A DNA stretch of 64,000 bases from Sphingobium sp. HWE2-09 (GCF_035989265.1 NZ_JAYKZX010000003.1:930001-994000), one strand, 5' to 3'; shown: positions 1 to 9,349, numbered from the stretch's first letter. The notes: generated by a model not told the origin, from the sequence alone. Numbers and translations are program-made.

Positions 1-732
1 CGCACCGGAACTTTGGGCGATACTCTGCGCAATCCGGTCCCGCGCCGTGGCGGCAATCACCTTGCGATCGGCGCATTGCGCGGGATCGAACGGCTCCAGA
101 AAGCGCAATGTGACGGTCAGCGGCCCCTTGCGCCCCAATATCCGCATCACGTTGGCTCCCGCAGGTTCATCGCCATGCCAGGCGATGTCCGCCGTCGCGG
201 CGCCATAATCGATATGCACCGGCTGGATCATCACGGCGCGCGGCGGCGGTAGCAGCACCGCCAGCAGCGTCGGCTTGAACGGCAGCAACCCGCTGCCATC
301 GCTCGTCGTGCCTTCGGGGAAAAGCGCGACCGGTTGATGCCCCAGCATGGCCGCGCGCAAAGCCTCGATCTGCCGGGCCAGCGCGCCACGCCGCTCGCGC
401 GCCACGAATAGGGTGTTATTCTGCGCGGCCAGCCAGCCGATCACTGGCCAGCGGGCGATGCCGTCATGCGCGACAAAGGCTGCACCGGTCGCACCCGCCA
501 GCGCCAATATGTCGATCCAGCTCACATGATTGGCGAGCAGGAAGATGTCGCCATCGTGCGGCCGTCCGTCTGTCCGCACTCTCGCCCCGACCGATCGCGC
601 CGCCAGCGCCAGAAACCGGCGCGGCCAGGGGGAGGGGCGGCGCGCGATGCGCCAGGCCAGATGCGGGATCAGGCAGATGCCCAGGCTGGCGATCAGCGCC
701 GCGATGCGCAGCGCCCGGCGTAACCGTGCCAA
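1..732 (-). CDS. 1-acyl-glycerol-3-phosphate acyltransferase (PlsC family), partial
   Basis: Membrane-associated acyltransferase predicted to acylate lysophosphatidate in phospholipid synthesis. The minus frame is open from about 732 to the window edge, so the C-terminus lies outside. A hydrophobic N-terminal stretch (ALRIAALIASLGICLIP) is followed by the acyltransferase block I motif NHVSWID and the block III motif FPEGTTSDG, both diagnostic of the PlsC family. No ATG precedes the frame; the best start is TTG at 730-732, five bases after the fur stop codon, so the two genes probably share a transcript with fur first. The start is uncertain; the family assignment is firm. Confidence 0.8.
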   Translation of the reverse strand, partial: MARLRRALRIAALIASLGICLIPHLAWRIARRPSPWPRRFLALAARSVGARVRTDGRPHDGDIFLLANHVSWIDILALAGATGAAFVAHDGIARWPVIGWLAAQNNTLFVARERRGALARQIEALRAAMLGHQPVALFPEGTTSDGSGLLPFKPTLLAVLLPPPRAVMIQPVHIDYGAATADIAWHGDEPAGANVMRILGRKGPLTVTLRFLEPFDPAQCADRKVIAATARDRIAQSIAQSSGA

Positions 733-736
733 TCGG

Positions 737-1159
737 TCAGTTCTTTCGGTCGATCGCGACGCCGTACAACTCCATGCGATGATCGACCAGGCGGAAGCCC
801 AGCTTCTCGGCGATGATTTTCTGTAATTGTTCCAGTTCCGGGTCGACAAATTCGATGACGTTGCCGGTTTCTACGTCGATCAAATGGTCGTGATGCGATT
901 CAGGTGCGGCTTCATACCGCGCGCGGCCATCGCCAAAGTCATGCCGGTCCAGGATACCTGCTTCTTCGAACAGGCGCACGGTGCGATAGACGGTAGCGAT
1001 GGAAATGCCCGGATCGATCGCCGCCGAACGGCGATGCAATTCTTCCACGTCGGGATGGTCCGTAGCATCGCTCAGCACCTGGGCGATCACCCGGCGCTGT
1101 TCGGTGATGCGCAGCCCCTTTTCATGACACAGGGCTTCGACGTCGATTTTACGGTTCAT
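737..1159 (-). CDS. fur: Fur-family ferric uptake regulator
   Basis: Cytoplasmic metal-responsive repressor of 140 residues, the usual length for Fur. The winged-helix half contains TEQRRVIAQVL and the recognition-helix region ISIATVYRTVRLFEEAG; the dimer and metal half contains HHDHLIDVETGNVIEF, the classic Fur metal-site motif. The C-terminal CxxC structural zinc site of E. coli Fur is absent, as in many alphaproteobacterial Fur proteins, so an Irr/Mur-like metal preference cannot be excluded. The plsC gene follows a few bases downstream on the same strand. Confidence 0.88.
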   Translation of the reverse strand: MNRKIDVEALCHEKGLRITEQRRVIAQVLSDATDHPDVEELHRRSAAIDPGISIATVYRTVRLFEEAGILDRHDFGDGRARYEAAPESHHDHLIDVETGNVIEFVDPELEQLQKIIAEKLGFRLVDHRMELYGVAIDRKN

Positions 1160-1223
1160 GAAGTCTCGCTTGATGGCTTGTGCGAAAGATTGCGTGAAGC
1201 CTAGCGACTTTTACCAATGCAGG

Positions 1224-1252
1224 AAAGGGGCGCATCGGCGATGCGCCCCTTT
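1224..1252 (-). terminator. Bidirectional rho-independent terminator after mucR
   Basis: A nine-base-pair stem (GGGGCGCAT with ATGCGCCCC, 1227-1235 and 1241-1249) encloses a five-base loop and is flanked by AAA and TTT. On the minus strand it is followed by TTTTCC, so it should end mucR transcription before the fur gene. Its symmetry would also let it work on the plus strand. Confidence 0.8.
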
Positions 1253-1281
1253 CGGTCCGGCTTTTGAATGAAGCCGTGTAT

Positions 1282-1716
1282 TTACTTGGCGCGGGCCGGG
1301 GCGGGGGTGCGGCGACGCTTGGTGCCCAGGCCGATCTTCTTCGCCAGGTTGCGGCGCTGTTCGGCATAGTTGGGGGCGACCATAGGATAGTCGGCCGGCA
1401 GGTTCCACTTGGCGCGATAATCGTCCGGCGTCATCTGATAATGGGTCATCAGGTGGCGCTTGAGCATCTTGAGCTTCTTGCCGTCTTCCAGGCAGATAAT
1501 ATAGTCGGGCTTGATCGAAGACCGGACCGAAACAGCAGGCTCCGGCTTGACTTCGGGCACGACCACAGGCTCGCTAAGACCTGCCAGCGCCGCGTGGACA
1601 TTCTGGATCAGCGAAGACACGTCCGACACGGCGACACTGTTGTTCGACACATGGGCCGCTACAATGTCGGACGTCAAAGTAATGAGCAGTTCGCTCTGGG
1701 CCAATTCGGTTTCCAT
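1282..1716 (-). CDS. MucR/Ros-family zinc-finger transcriptional regulator
   Basis: 144-residue DNA-binding regulator of the Ros/MucR family, which in alphaproteobacteria controls exopolysaccharide, cell-cycle and surface genes and usually represses itself. The ligand set looks complete: Cys in IICLEDG, Asp three residues later, and two His in KRHLMTH. The following DDYRAKWNLPADYPMVAPNYAEQRRNLAKKIGLG block is the family signature, and the basic tail (TKRRR) is typical. A zinc-less paralogue sits on the mobile block at 44590-45078. The upstream region (1717-1828) holds a small GACCC-TATT-GGGTC inverted repeat near the end of rimI. Confidence 0.9.
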   Translation of the reverse strand: METELAQSELLITLTSDIVAAHVSNNSVAVSDVSSLIQNVHAALAGLSEPVVVPEVKPEPAVSVRSSIKPDYIICLEDGKKLKMLKRHLMTHYQMTPDDYRAKWNLPADYPMVAPNYAEQRRNLAKKIGLGTKRRRTPAPARAK

Positions 1717-1828
1717 TTTGCTATTTCCTACAAGGCTATATTGTTGTGCGACCCGCCCTAGGAATGCATTTCAGGAGCGGTATTGGGTCGCTAGACCTTG
1801 TAGCAGGATTTCGCAAGACCCTATTGGG

Positions 1829-2308
1829 TCATGCCATCATGTCGATGCGAAAACTCAGCGCGTCATGAAGTTGACCATCATTGCCGCGATAGTAACCAGG
1901 ACGACGATGTACATATTCGAACCCGCTTTTCTCGTATAGTTTTACGGCCTTGTTCGTTGACCGCACTTCCAGGTTCATGGACATGATGCCGCGCCGTCGC
2001 GCCGTGACCAAGCTGTGACGCAGCAAGGTTTCGCCAATTCCGCGCCCGCGCCAGGCAGGATCGACCGCCAGCAGCAACAATTCGCACTCGTCCAGCACCG
2101 ACCGCACCAGCGCGAACCCCAGTGGCGCCGCGTCCAGCCGCGCGACCGTCAGCCATGTGCCCGGCATCACCATGACGCCCGCCAGTTGCGGCAGGGTCCA
2201 TGCCTCGCCGAACACCGGATCGAACGCGCACGCCATGACGTCCATCGCATCGCTCAGCGCGTTGCGCTCGCCCTCATCATAAGTGTCGAGTTGCAGGTCG
2301 GGGATCAT
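1829..2308 (-). CDS. rimI: Ribosomal-protein-alanine N-acetyltransferase RimI
   Basis: GNAT-fold acetyltransferase of 159 residues predicted to acetylate the N-terminal alanine of ribosomal protein S18. The acetyl-CoA pyrophosphate loop is visible as RGRGIGETLL (the Q/RxxGxG/A motif), followed by the conserved LEVRSTNKAVKLYEKSGFE segment. I take the start at ATG 2308, which overlaps the tsaB stop codon by four bases, so the two are translationally coupled. The tsaB-rimI pairing is common in bacteria and supports both names. Confidence 0.88.
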   Translation of the reverse strand: MIPDLQLDTYDEGERNALSDAMDVMACAFDPVFGEAWTLPQLAGVMVMPGTWLTVARLDAAPLGFALVRSVLDECELLLLAVDPAWRGRGIGETLLRHSLVTARRRGIMSMNLEVRSTNKAVKLYEKSGFEYVHRRPGYYRGNDGQLHDALSFRIDMMA

Positions 2309-2931
2309 GACGCCGCGCGCTCCGCCATCGTCATCGCGTCCGCTCCCCGGCCGTAGATTGGACTGGGCGGTAAAGGCGCAAGTCGCGCGATCAGCGGATA
2401 ATCGGCGGCATCCGGATACAGGTTCACGGCTGTGCCGTCCCCGCGCGCCGTCACCAGCGCCTCCGCGCCCGTGCCGTAAAATATGTCCGCGTCGAGCGAC
2501 TGCGCCAGTTGCGCGATCGGGGTCGAGGTTACGGCGCTGGTCGCAGACAAACCGTCGGGTGTGAAACACTGCCAGAACAGTTCGCCATGGCCGCCGGTGA
2601 TGGTCACCGCGATCGGTCCACCCGCATGGTTCTGCGCCGCTTTCGCCGCGATCATCGATGGTGCACTATAGCCCCGCAACGGAATTTGCCATGCCAGCGC
2701 CAACGCCCGCGCGGCGGCGATGCCGATCCGCACGCCGGTAAAGCTGCCTGGTCCCACGTCCACGGCAATCATATCCGCCCGCCCGCCATCGGGCAGGGCG
2801 GCGATCGCGGGCAACAGCGCTTCGGCATGGCCGCGCCCGACGACTTCGTGGAAACGGCCGATGGGCGTCCCGTCCTCCAGCAGCGCGACGGACAGAGCCT
2901 GCGTGGCGGTGTCGATCACCAGAAGGTGCAA
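2305..2931 (-). CDS. tsaB: tRNA threonylcarbamoyladenosine biosynthesis protein TsaB
   Basis: 208-residue partner of TsaD in the complex that transfers threonylcarbamoyl to A37 of ANN-decoding tRNAs. The N-terminus LLVIDTATQALSVAL and the motif GPGSFTGVRIGIAAARALA are the actin-like ATPase signatures of TsaB. It lacks the metal-binding His pair of TsaD, as expected. First gene of a two-gene operon with rimI (ATGA overlap). Confidence 0.92.
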   Translation of the reverse strand: MHLLVIDTATQALSVALLEDGTPIGRFHEVVGRGHAEALLPAIAALPDGGRADMIAVDVGPGSFTGVRIGIAAARALALAWQIPLRGYSAPSMIAAKAAQNHAGGPIAVTITGGHGELFWQCFTPDGLSATSAVTSTPIAQLAQSLDADIFYGTGAEALVTARGDGTAVNLYPDAADYPLIARLAPLPPSPIYGRGADAMTMAERAAS

Positions 2932-3029
2932 ACGATACTCCCCTCAAGCATCCGCCCCGGCATCCATGCCTTGCGGATTTGTCCTGCGGTTAGTCGATCC
3001 GTCGGAATTTGCCAAATCCCGCGCGCGCC

Positions 3030-3605
3030 TCAGACCGATCGAACCTCGGTCACTTCGGGCACATAATGTTTCAGCAACTGCTCGATGCCGTTCTTCAGCG
3101 TCGCGGTTGAGGACGGGCATCCCGCGCAGGCGCCCTGCATCTTGAGGTAGACCGTGCCCTTGTCGAACCCGCGATAGATGATGTCGCCACCGTCATTCGC
3201 CACCGCCGGACGCACGCGCGTGTCGATCAGTTCGCGGATCTGCTCAACGATTTCCGCGTCCTCCGGATCGTCGGCAAAGCTGCCTTCGTCCGCAGGCACG
3301 CTGATCCCCGCGGCCGAACCCAGCGTGAATAGCGGCATGTTGGCGGAAAAATGTTCCAGCAGCGTCGCCAGCACATCGGGCTTCACGTCGAACCATTCGG
3401 CACCCGGCGCGATCGTCACCGAAATAAAGTTGCTGCCGAAAAACACGCCGGTTACGTCGCCCAGCCCGAACAGCGCGTCCGCCAGCGGCGATGCTTCAGC
3501 TTCCTCGGGCGTCGCGAAATCGCGCGTTCCAGCGCCCATGACCTCACGTCCGGGCAGGAATTTGATGGTCGCCGGATTGGGCGTCAGTTCTGTTTCGATC
3601 AGCAT
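3030..3605 (-). CDS. NifU/Nfu-type Fe-S cluster scaffold protein
   Basis: Iron-sulfur carrier of 191 residues. The N-terminal Nfu-N domain (TPNPATIKFLPG, FGLGDVTGVFFG) precedes a C-terminal NifU domain with CAGCPSS, whose two cysteines bind the 4Fe-4S cluster at a dimer interface. An upstream ATG at 3614 is possible; I prefer the ATG at 3605 because family members begin with MLIET. The 98 bases between this gene and tsaB hold nothing I can identify. Confidence 0.9.
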   Translation of the reverse strand: MLIETELTPNPATIKFLPGREVMGAGTRDFATPEEAEASPLADALFGLGDVTGVFFGSNFISVTIAPGAEWFDVKPDVLATLLEHFSANMPLFTLGSAAGISVPADEGSFADDPEDAEIVEQIRELIDTRVRPAVANDGGDIIYRGFDKGTVYLKMQGACAGCPSSTATLKNGIEQLLKHYVPEVTEVRSV

Positions 3606-3702
3606 GGCGCCCATGTGGCGATGGACGCGCCCAAGATCAAGCGTTTCGGGAACTTCGGGCGATCCTGTAGATTAAAAGGGCAAAGCAGCAGGAGATTAGG
3701 AT

Positions 3703-4173
3703 ATGACTGACGAAGCCGACATTCGCGACCGTTTCTGGAGCGACCTTTCCAGCAGCCCCTTCGTCATGCTGGGCTTGCAGAACAGCACGGAACACAGCCT
3801 GCCGATGACCGCGCAGTTGGACCCCAAGGCCAATCATTGCTTCTGGTTCTATACCTCGCGCGACAACCGCCTCGCCCCCGGAGGCCCGGCCATGGCGCAG
3901 TTCGTGGCGAAGGATCACTATCTCTTCGCCTGCGTCGAAGGCACGCTGGTGCCGGAGACGGACCCCGCCATCATCGACCGCTACTGGTCGAAGGAAGTCG
4001 AAGCCTGGTATCCGGGTGGCCGCAACGATCCCAACCTGCTGATGCTGCGCTTCGATTTGGGCACGGCGGAAATCTGGCGTTCCGACATGTCGATCAAGGG
4101 CGTCTTCAAGATGCTGTTCGGCGGCGACGTGCGAGACGAGATGAAGGGCAAACATGCAGAGGTCGTCCTCTGA
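3703..4173 (+). CDS. Pyridoxamine 5'-phosphate oxidase-fold general stress protein
   Basis: 156-residue split-barrel flavin-binding protein of the general-stress-protein-26 type. The pattern MTAQLD...CFWFYTSRDN and the C-terminal WRSDMSIKGVFKMLFGGD belong to this PPOX subgroup. These proteins bind FMN or FAD but their physiological substrate is usually unknown, so the name should not be read as PdxH. An AGGA ribosome site precedes ATG 3703 by a normal distance. It is divergent from the nifU-like gene, with about 100 bases between them for two promoters. Confidence 0.8.
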   Translation: MTDEADIRDRFWSDLSSSPFVMLGLQNSTEHSLPMTAQLDPKANHCFWFYTSRDNRLAPGGPAMAQFVAKDHYLFACVEGTLVPETDPAIIDRYWSKEVEAWYPGGRNDPNLLMLRFDLGTAEIWRSDMSIKGVFKMLFGGDVRDEMKGKHAEVVL

Positions 4174-4482
4174 CGCCATTGCTCCATAAATGATCCGGCG
4201 GCCGCAGAGCAATTTGCGGCCGCTTGCTATTTGCCTGCAACTTCGTCATAGGCGTTGCAGCGCAGCAGACGGGCCGGTTCGGTCCCCTAAGCGATTGGCA
4301 GCGTGATCGTCCGCAATCCCGATTGGCGTTGAAGCCAGGAGAGGACCACGGACCGGCCAATGAGAGTCTGCGCCAAGCTTGAGGCTTCCCTTTTCACGCG
4401 GGTCGTTTCGTAACCCGCCTCGCGCCCTTCCTGCGTCCCGCAGAGCAAGTTGGCGTCCTGGCCACTTGTGAGTTTTCTTTAC
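4174..4482. other. Non-coding interval with a GC-rich hairpin
   Basis: The 309 bases before the DEAD-box gene contain a nine-base-pair hairpin (GCGGCCGCA 4198-4206, TGCGGCCGC 4215-4223) followed by a weak TTGCTATTT tail, which fits a terminator for the preceding PPOX gene. The rest (4224-4482) shows no credible gene. It would make a long leader for the RNA helicase, the kind of leader often used for cold-shock control, but no specific element is recognisable. Confidence 0.5.
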
Positions 4483-5865
4483 ATGCAATTCAACGAACTT
4501 GGTCTGGCTGAGCCGATCATGAAGGCGCTCGCCTCCAAAAATTACGTCACGCCGACCCCGATCCAGCAAAAGGCGATCCCCGTCTTGCTGGACGGCAAGG
4601 ATCTGTGCGGCATCGCCCAGACCGGCACCGGCAAGACCGCGGCCTTCGCGCTGCCCAGCCTCGACTATTTCGCCCGCAACCCGCGCGACACCCCGGTTAA
4701 GGGCTGCCGTATGCTGGTGCTGGCACCGACCCGCGAACTCGCTGCGCAGATCGCGCAGAGCTTCCGCGACTATGGCCGCTTCCTCAAATTGTCGGTGGAA
4801 ACCGTGTTCGGCGGCGTGCCCATCAACAAGCAGATCCGCGCTCTTGCCGGTGGCGTCGATGTCGTCGTCGCGACGCCCGGCCGTTTGCTCGACCTGATCG
4901 ATCAGCGCGCTCTTACCCTCAAGGACGTGGAAATCTTCGTCCTCGACGAAGCCGACCAGATGATGGACATGGGCTTCATCCATCCCTTGAAGCGCGTCGC
5001 CAAGATGCTGCCGACCGATCGCCAGAACCTCTTCTTCTCGGCGACCATGCCCAAGGAGATCGAGGCGCTCGCCGCGCAGTTCCTCAACAATCCGGTCAAG
5101 GTCAGCGTTGCCCCGCAATCGACCACCGCCGAACGCGTCCGTCAGCAGATGACCTTCGTCAACCAGGCGGAAAAGCAGGCGCTGCTGCATCTGGTGATCC
5201 AGAGCGAGGATATCGACCGCGCCCTCATCTTCACCCGCACCAAACATGGCGCCGATCGCGTCGTGCGCTTCCTGGAAGGCGCGGGCATCGACGCCTTCGC
5301 CATCCATGGCAACAAGAGCCAGGGTCAGCGCACCACCGCGCTCCAGGCGTTCCGCCAGGGCAAGGTGAAGCTGCTGGTCGCGACCGATATCGCCGCGCGC
5401 GGCATCGACGTGTCGGGCGTCAGCCACGTCATCAATTTCGAAATTCCCAACGTCGCCGAACAATATGTGCACCGCATCGGTCGCACGGCGCGGGCAGGGG
5501 CCGACGGCATCGCCATCAGCTTCGTTGCGGATGACGAGCGTCCCTATTTGAAGGCGATCGAAAAGGCGACCCGCGTCAAGCTGGACGTCGTCCCTCTGCC
5601 GGAGAATTTCCTGGAAGCCGTGCGCAACCTGCCCAAGCCCGCCGCGCCCAAGAAAGGCCCGAGCCAAAGCCCGCAGCAGCAGGCCCGCCGCGCCGATGGT
5701 CAGCGCAAATATCAGGACGGCCAGCGCCAGCAGCGCGGCGCGCCCGACCGCGCTCACCGCGCCGATGGCGACGCGCCTGCCAAGCGCCCCTTCAACCGCC
5801 GCCGTAGCGGATCGTCCGTCGGCGCGCATAAGGGCGCGGTCCAGCGCACCGGCGCACCGCGCTAA
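4483..5865 (+). CDS. DEAD-box ATP-dependent RNA helicase (RhlE-like)
   Basis: 460-residue RNA helicase. All core motifs are in order: Q motif TPTPIQQKAIP, Walker A AQTGTGKT, PTRELAAQI, Walker B DEAD, SAT, and HRIGRTARAG. The tail after about residue 380 is a low-complexity Gln/Arg/Lys-rich extension ending in RRRSGSS, typical of RhlE-type helicases that act in ribosome assembly and mRNA decay. I chose ATG 4483 because the protein aligns from MQFNELGL; an in-frame ATG at 4450 would add 11 atypical residues. Confidence 0.92.
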   Translation: MQFNELGLAEPIMKALASKNYVTPTPIQQKAIPVLLDGKDLCGIAQTGTGKTAAFALPSLDYFARNPRDTPVKGCRMLVLAPTRELAAQIAQSFRDYGRFLKLSVETVFGGVPINKQIRALAGGVDVVVATPGRLLDLIDQRALTLKDVEIFVLDEADQMMDMGFIHPLKRVAKMLPTDRQNLFFSATMPKEIEALAAQFLNNPVKVSVAPQSTTAERVRQQMTFVNQAEKQALLHLVIQSEDIDRALIFTRTKHGADRVVRFLEGAGIDAFAIHGNKSQGQRTTALQAFRQGKVKLLVATDIAARGIDVSGVSHVINFEIPNVAEQYVHRIGRTARAGADGIAISFVADDERPYLKAIEKATRVKLDVVPLPENFLEAVRNLPKPAAPKKGPSQSPQQQARRADGQRKYQDGQRQQRGAPDRAHRADGDAPAKRPFNRRRSGSSVGAHKGAVQRTGAPR

Positions 5866-5910
5866 AAGATAGCGCCGTCGAAGTGACGCCTCGACAGACA
5901 TGACGCACAT

Positions 5911-5944
5911 AAAGAAGGGCGGGTGGCGATACCCGCCCTTCTTT
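5911..5944 (+). terminator. Strong rho-independent terminator
   Basis: A perfect 14-base-pair stem (AAAGAAGGGCGGGT with ACCCGCCCTTCTTT) closes on a six-base loop GGCGAT and ends in CTTTG. It separates the helicase gene from the peptidase gene and is nearly symmetrical, so it could act on both strands. Confidence 0.9.
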
Positions 5945-5986
5945 GTCAGTGGTCATTCAGGAAAATGCCGCTAGGCTCACGCGCCT

Positions 5987-8875
5987 ATGCATTTCATCCC
6001 CCGCCGTTCGGCCGCCTCGCTTTCCGTCATCGCCCTTCTTCTGTCGGGGTCGCCGCTCGCGGCCCAGACCGACACGGCCCCCACCGCTGCGCAAAAACCG
6101 GCGAGCGGCCAGGCGCAGGTCCGACCCTGGCTCTACGAAAATAGCGACGTGCCGATCGATCCGGCCTGGCGTTTCGGCACGCTGTCCAACGGCTTGCGCT
6201 ACGCCATACGGCGCAATGGCGTGCCGCCGGGGCAGGTGTCCGTCCGCCTGCGGATCGACGCAGGCTCGCTGATGGAGCGGCCCGAAGAACTGGGTTACGC
6301 CCATTTCATCGAACATCTCTCGATGCGCGGATCGCGCCACGTGCCCGACGGCGAATCCAAGCGCATCTGGCAGCGCCTCGGCGTCACCTTCGGCAGCGAC
6401 AGCAATGCGCAGACCACCCCCACCGGCACCACCTATGCGCTCGACCTGCCGCAGGCGACGGAGGCGAGCCTGGGCGAGAGCATGAAAATCCTCGCCGGGA
6501 TGATGGTCGATCCCAATATCGTCGATAATGCGGTAGACGCCGAACGCGCCGTCGTGCTGGCCGAACGGCGCGAAAGCGACGGCCCGCAAATGCGCATATC
6601 CGACGCCAGCCGCCTCCATTTCTTCGCGGGCCAGCCGCTGGCCGATCATGCGCCGATCGGCACCATCGCCACGCTGACGGCGGCCACCGCCGCCAAGGTG
6701 GAGGCCTTTCAACAGCGCTGGTATCGCCCCGAAAACGCCGTGATCTCCATCGCTGGCGACATCGACCCGGCTTTGGCGGAACGTCTGATCAAGGATAATT
6801 TCGGCAGCTGGAATCCGCCGGGGAAGGGCGCCCCGCTGCCCGATTTCGGCGCCCCCAATGCCAAGCTGCCCGCCACCCGTGTGGTGGTTGAACCTGGTGT
6901 CCCGCTGGGCCTGACGCTGGCCTGGCTCCGTCCCTGGACGACCCATGCCGACACCATCGTCTATAATCAGGACAAGCTGACCGACATGCTCGCGCTGCAG
7001 ATCATCAGCCGCCGGCTGGAGCAGGCGGCCCGCGGCGGCGGCAGCTTCCTGCAGGCTGGCGTCGATCAGCAGGATGTCAGCCGCTCGGTCGATGGCACGT
7101 TCGTCACCATCATCCCGACGGGCGACAATTGGGAAAAGGCGCTGGCCGATGTCCGCGCCGTGGTTGAGGACGCAAAGGCCGCTCCGCCCAGCAAGGCGGA
7201 AATCGATCGCGAATATGCGCAAATGGATACCGCGCTCGCCATCCAGGTCGAAAATGCCGACACGGAACCGGGCGCGCGCCAGGCCAGCGATCTGGTAAGC
7301 GCTGTCGATATCCGCGAAACCACCGTCAGCCCGGAGGCCGCGGTCGATATCTTCCGCGCAGGCAAGCCTGCCATGACGCCGGAAAAGATATTGGAGTCCA
7401 CCCGCCGTCTCTTCTCTGCGGGCGTATTCCGCGCCTTGCTGATCACCGGAAAGGTGCAGCCGGGCCTCGACGCCAAACTCGCCGCCGCCGTGGCCGCGCC
7501 GGTCAAGGCGGCGACCAACGCGCGCCTGGCGGACAAGGCCGTGACCATGGACGATCTGCCCAAGCTGGGCGCGCCCGGAACGGTCGTGTCGCGCACGCCA
7601 ATCGGCTTGCCCGGCATGGAGGTGATCACTTTCTCCAACGGCGTTAAACTCACGCTGTTCGCCAATGACGCCGAAACCGAAAAAGTCCGCATCAACGTCC
7701 GCTTCGGCCATGGGCAGCAGGCCTTTTCCCCAACCAAGCCCGTCGCCAGCTGGGCCGCCGACTACGCCCTGATTGCCAGCGGCATCGGCAAGCTGGGTCA
7801 GCGCGAACTGGACGACCTGACCAATGGTCGCCGCATGGGCATGGACTTTTCGACCGACGACGATGCCTTCGAAATGCAGGTGGTGACGCGCCCGGCCGAT
7901 TATCGCGACCAGTTGCGGCTGTTCGCGACGAAGCTCGCCGAACCGGGCTGGGATCCGGCCCCCCTCGCGCGGGTCAAAACGGGCGCATCGGTCGCCTACG
8001 ACGCCATGTCGCGCTCGCCGGACGCTGTGCTGGGCCGCGATCTCAACTGGCTTCTGCATGACAAGGATGTGCGCTTCCGCACGCCCTCTCGCGAGGAAAT
8101 CAACGGCCTGACACCCCAGGCCTTCCGCGCGACATGGGAACCGATCCTGGCGTCGGGACCGATCGAGGTGCAGATTTTCGGCCAGGTAAAGGCCGATGAC
8201 GCGATCCAGGCCGTCGCCGCCACATTCGGCGCTTTGCCCGCCCGACCGGACGTGCCGGTCCCCGCGATCAACCGCGCCATGCGCTTCCCTGCGCATGTCG
8301 AAACCCCGGTGATCCTACGCCACGAAGGCGACAAGGAACAGGCCGCCGCAGTCATGGCCTGGCCCACTGCAGGCGGCTTCGAACTGCAAAAGCAGGCGCG
8401 CCAGCTGGAAATCCTGACGCAAATCTTCAACGATCGCCTGTTCGACAAATTGCGTTCGACGCAAGGCGCGGCCTATTCGCCCAGCGTCCAGAATAATTGG
8501 CCCTTCTCCTACGAGAGCGGCGGCTATATTCTGGTCACCAGCCAGGTGCGGCCCGACCGGATCGCCTATTTCTATGGCGTGGTGAAGGATACGGCGGCCG
8601 ATCTCGCCAAGACGCCGGTCAGCGCCGACGAATTGCAACGCGCGATCGCGCCGATGCGTCAGCAACTCATGCGCGCCAGCACCGGCAACGCCTTCTGGAT
8701 GAACCAGATGGAAGGCGCCACGCACGATCCGCGCTATGTCGATGCGATGAAGTCGATGTCGCAGGATATGTTGTCGGTCACCCCTGCGGATATTCAGGCG
8801 CTGGCGGCCAAATATCTCGTCCCGGGCAAAAGCTGGTCGGCGGTGGTATTGCCGGAGGGGGTGGCGGCGCGCTGA
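5987..8875 (+). CDS. Secreted M16-family zinc metallopeptidase
   Basis: 962-residue periplasmic peptidase. A signal peptide (RRSAASLSVIALLLSGSPLAAQ) ends near residue 27. The inverted zinc motif HxxEH is complete as HFIEH (His106, Glu109, His110), followed by the distal acidic helix around ERAVVLAERRE. A second, inactive M16 domain occupies the C-terminal half, giving the double length of pitrilysin/insulinase-type enzymes. Substrates are likely short peptides; none can be assigned from sequence. It is transcribed alone, downstream of a strong terminator. Confidence 0.9.
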   Translation: MHFIPRRSAASLSVIALLLSGSPLAAQTDTAPTAAQKPASGQAQVRPWLYENSDVPIDPAWRFGTLSNGLRYAIRRNGVPPGQVSVRLRIDAGSLMERPEELGYAHFIEHLSMRGSRHVPDGESKRIWQRLGVTFGSDSNAQTTPTGTTYALDLPQATEASLGESMKILAGMMVDPNIVDNAVDAERAVVLAERRESDGPQMRISDASRLHFFAGQPLADHAPIGTIATLTAATAAKVEAFQQRWYRPENAVISIAGDIDPALAERLIKDNFGSWNPPGKGAPLPDFGAPNAKLPATRVVVEPGVPLGLTLAWLRPWTTHADTIVYNQDKLTDMLALQIISRRLEQAARGGGSFLQAGVDQQDVSRSVDGTFVTIIPTGDNWEKALADVRAVVEDAKAAPPSKAEIDREYAQMDTALAIQVENADTEPGARQASDLVSAVDIRETTVSPEAAVDIFRAGKPAMTPEKILESTRRLFSAGVFRALLITGKVQPGLDAKLAAAVAAPVKAATNARLADKAVTMDDLPKLGAPGTVVSRTPIGLPGMEVITFSNGVKLTLFANDAETEKVRINVRFGHGQQAFSPTKPVASWAADYALIASGIGKLGQRELDDLTNGRRMGMDFSTDDDAFEMQVVTRPADYRDQLRLFATKLAEPGWDPAPLARVKTGASVAYDAMSRSPDAVLGRDLNWLLHDKDVRFRTPSREEINGLTPQAFRATWEPILASGPIEVQIFGQVKADDAIQAVAATFGALPARPDVPVPAINRAMRFPAHVETPVILRHEGDKEQAAAVMAWPTAGGFELQKQARQLEILTQIFNDRLFDKLRSTQGAAYSPSVQNNWPFSYESGGYILVTSQVRPDRIAYFYGVVKDTAADLAKTPVSADELQRAIAPMRQQLMRASTGNAFWMNQMEGATHDPRYVDAMKSMSQDMLSVTPADIQALAAKYLVPGKSWSAVVLPEGVAAR

Positions 8876-8893
8876 ACGCGCCGCCCCATCAGG

Positions 8894-9052
8894 TCAGGCG
8901 GGCTGCGGCGCGTCCATCAACTGGGCGTAAAGCCGAACATATTCGAGGTGAAGACTGCGGATCGCGGGATTGCGCGACTGTTCAGCGAGTTGGCGATTAC
9001 GCTCCATCCGCGCTTCGAAATAGGCACGGTCGAAACAGGGGTTCATCGTCAT
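8894..9052 (-). CDS. Small conserved hypothetical protein
   Basis: 52-residue soluble protein starting MTMNPCFDRAYFEARMERNRQ. It is rich in Arg, Glu and Ala, likely a helical hairpin, and has no known domain. A strong ribosome site (GGGAGG, eight bases upstream) fixes the start at 9052 rather than the longer frame from 9085. It converges on the peptidase gene. Small helical proteins of this look recur beside unrelated genes in sphingomonads; no function can be given. Confidence 0.65.
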   Translation of the reverse strand: MTMNPCFDRAYFEARMERNRQLAEQSRNPAIRSLHLEYVRLYAQLMDAPQPA

Positions 9053-9349
9053 ATATGCTGCCTCCCATATTGGCAGGAATGACAATCTTCACCCTGCCAG
9101 GAAGTTGCGGCAACGCAGCGCTGGTTGCCCCGATATGAGGTGGAATGTGACCCATATGCGACCGGGTGCCTCAGCCGATCCGCGATCGAGATAAGGCTGA
9201 CCTATGTTTCTATCATCTTGATAAAATGCGGCTTTGTCGCGCCAAGGCGGCGGCGGGACGATCGCAACCGTTTATGCCAACCGGTTTGCCGCGGACGCGT
9301 TATCAGATGCCATGCTGCATCGCATCGGCATAGGCTTCATATATGCTGC
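9053..9349. other. Intergenic interval without a supported gene
   Basis: About 300 bases between the small protein and the TetR gene. It should contain the promoter of the small gene; I see no credible reading frame, repeat or RNA. Confidence 0.5.

Noticed and set aside
4246..5910. Long minus-strand open frame of 554 codons opposite the DEAD-box gene
   Set aside because: Shadow of codon bias in a high-GC gene. The translated sequence is repetitive Arg/Asp/Gly without motifs, while the plus frame has every helicase motif.
5957..8296. Long minus-strand frame of 779 codons opposite the M16 peptidase
   Set aside because: Same shadow effect; the peptidase frame has signal peptide and HxxEH.
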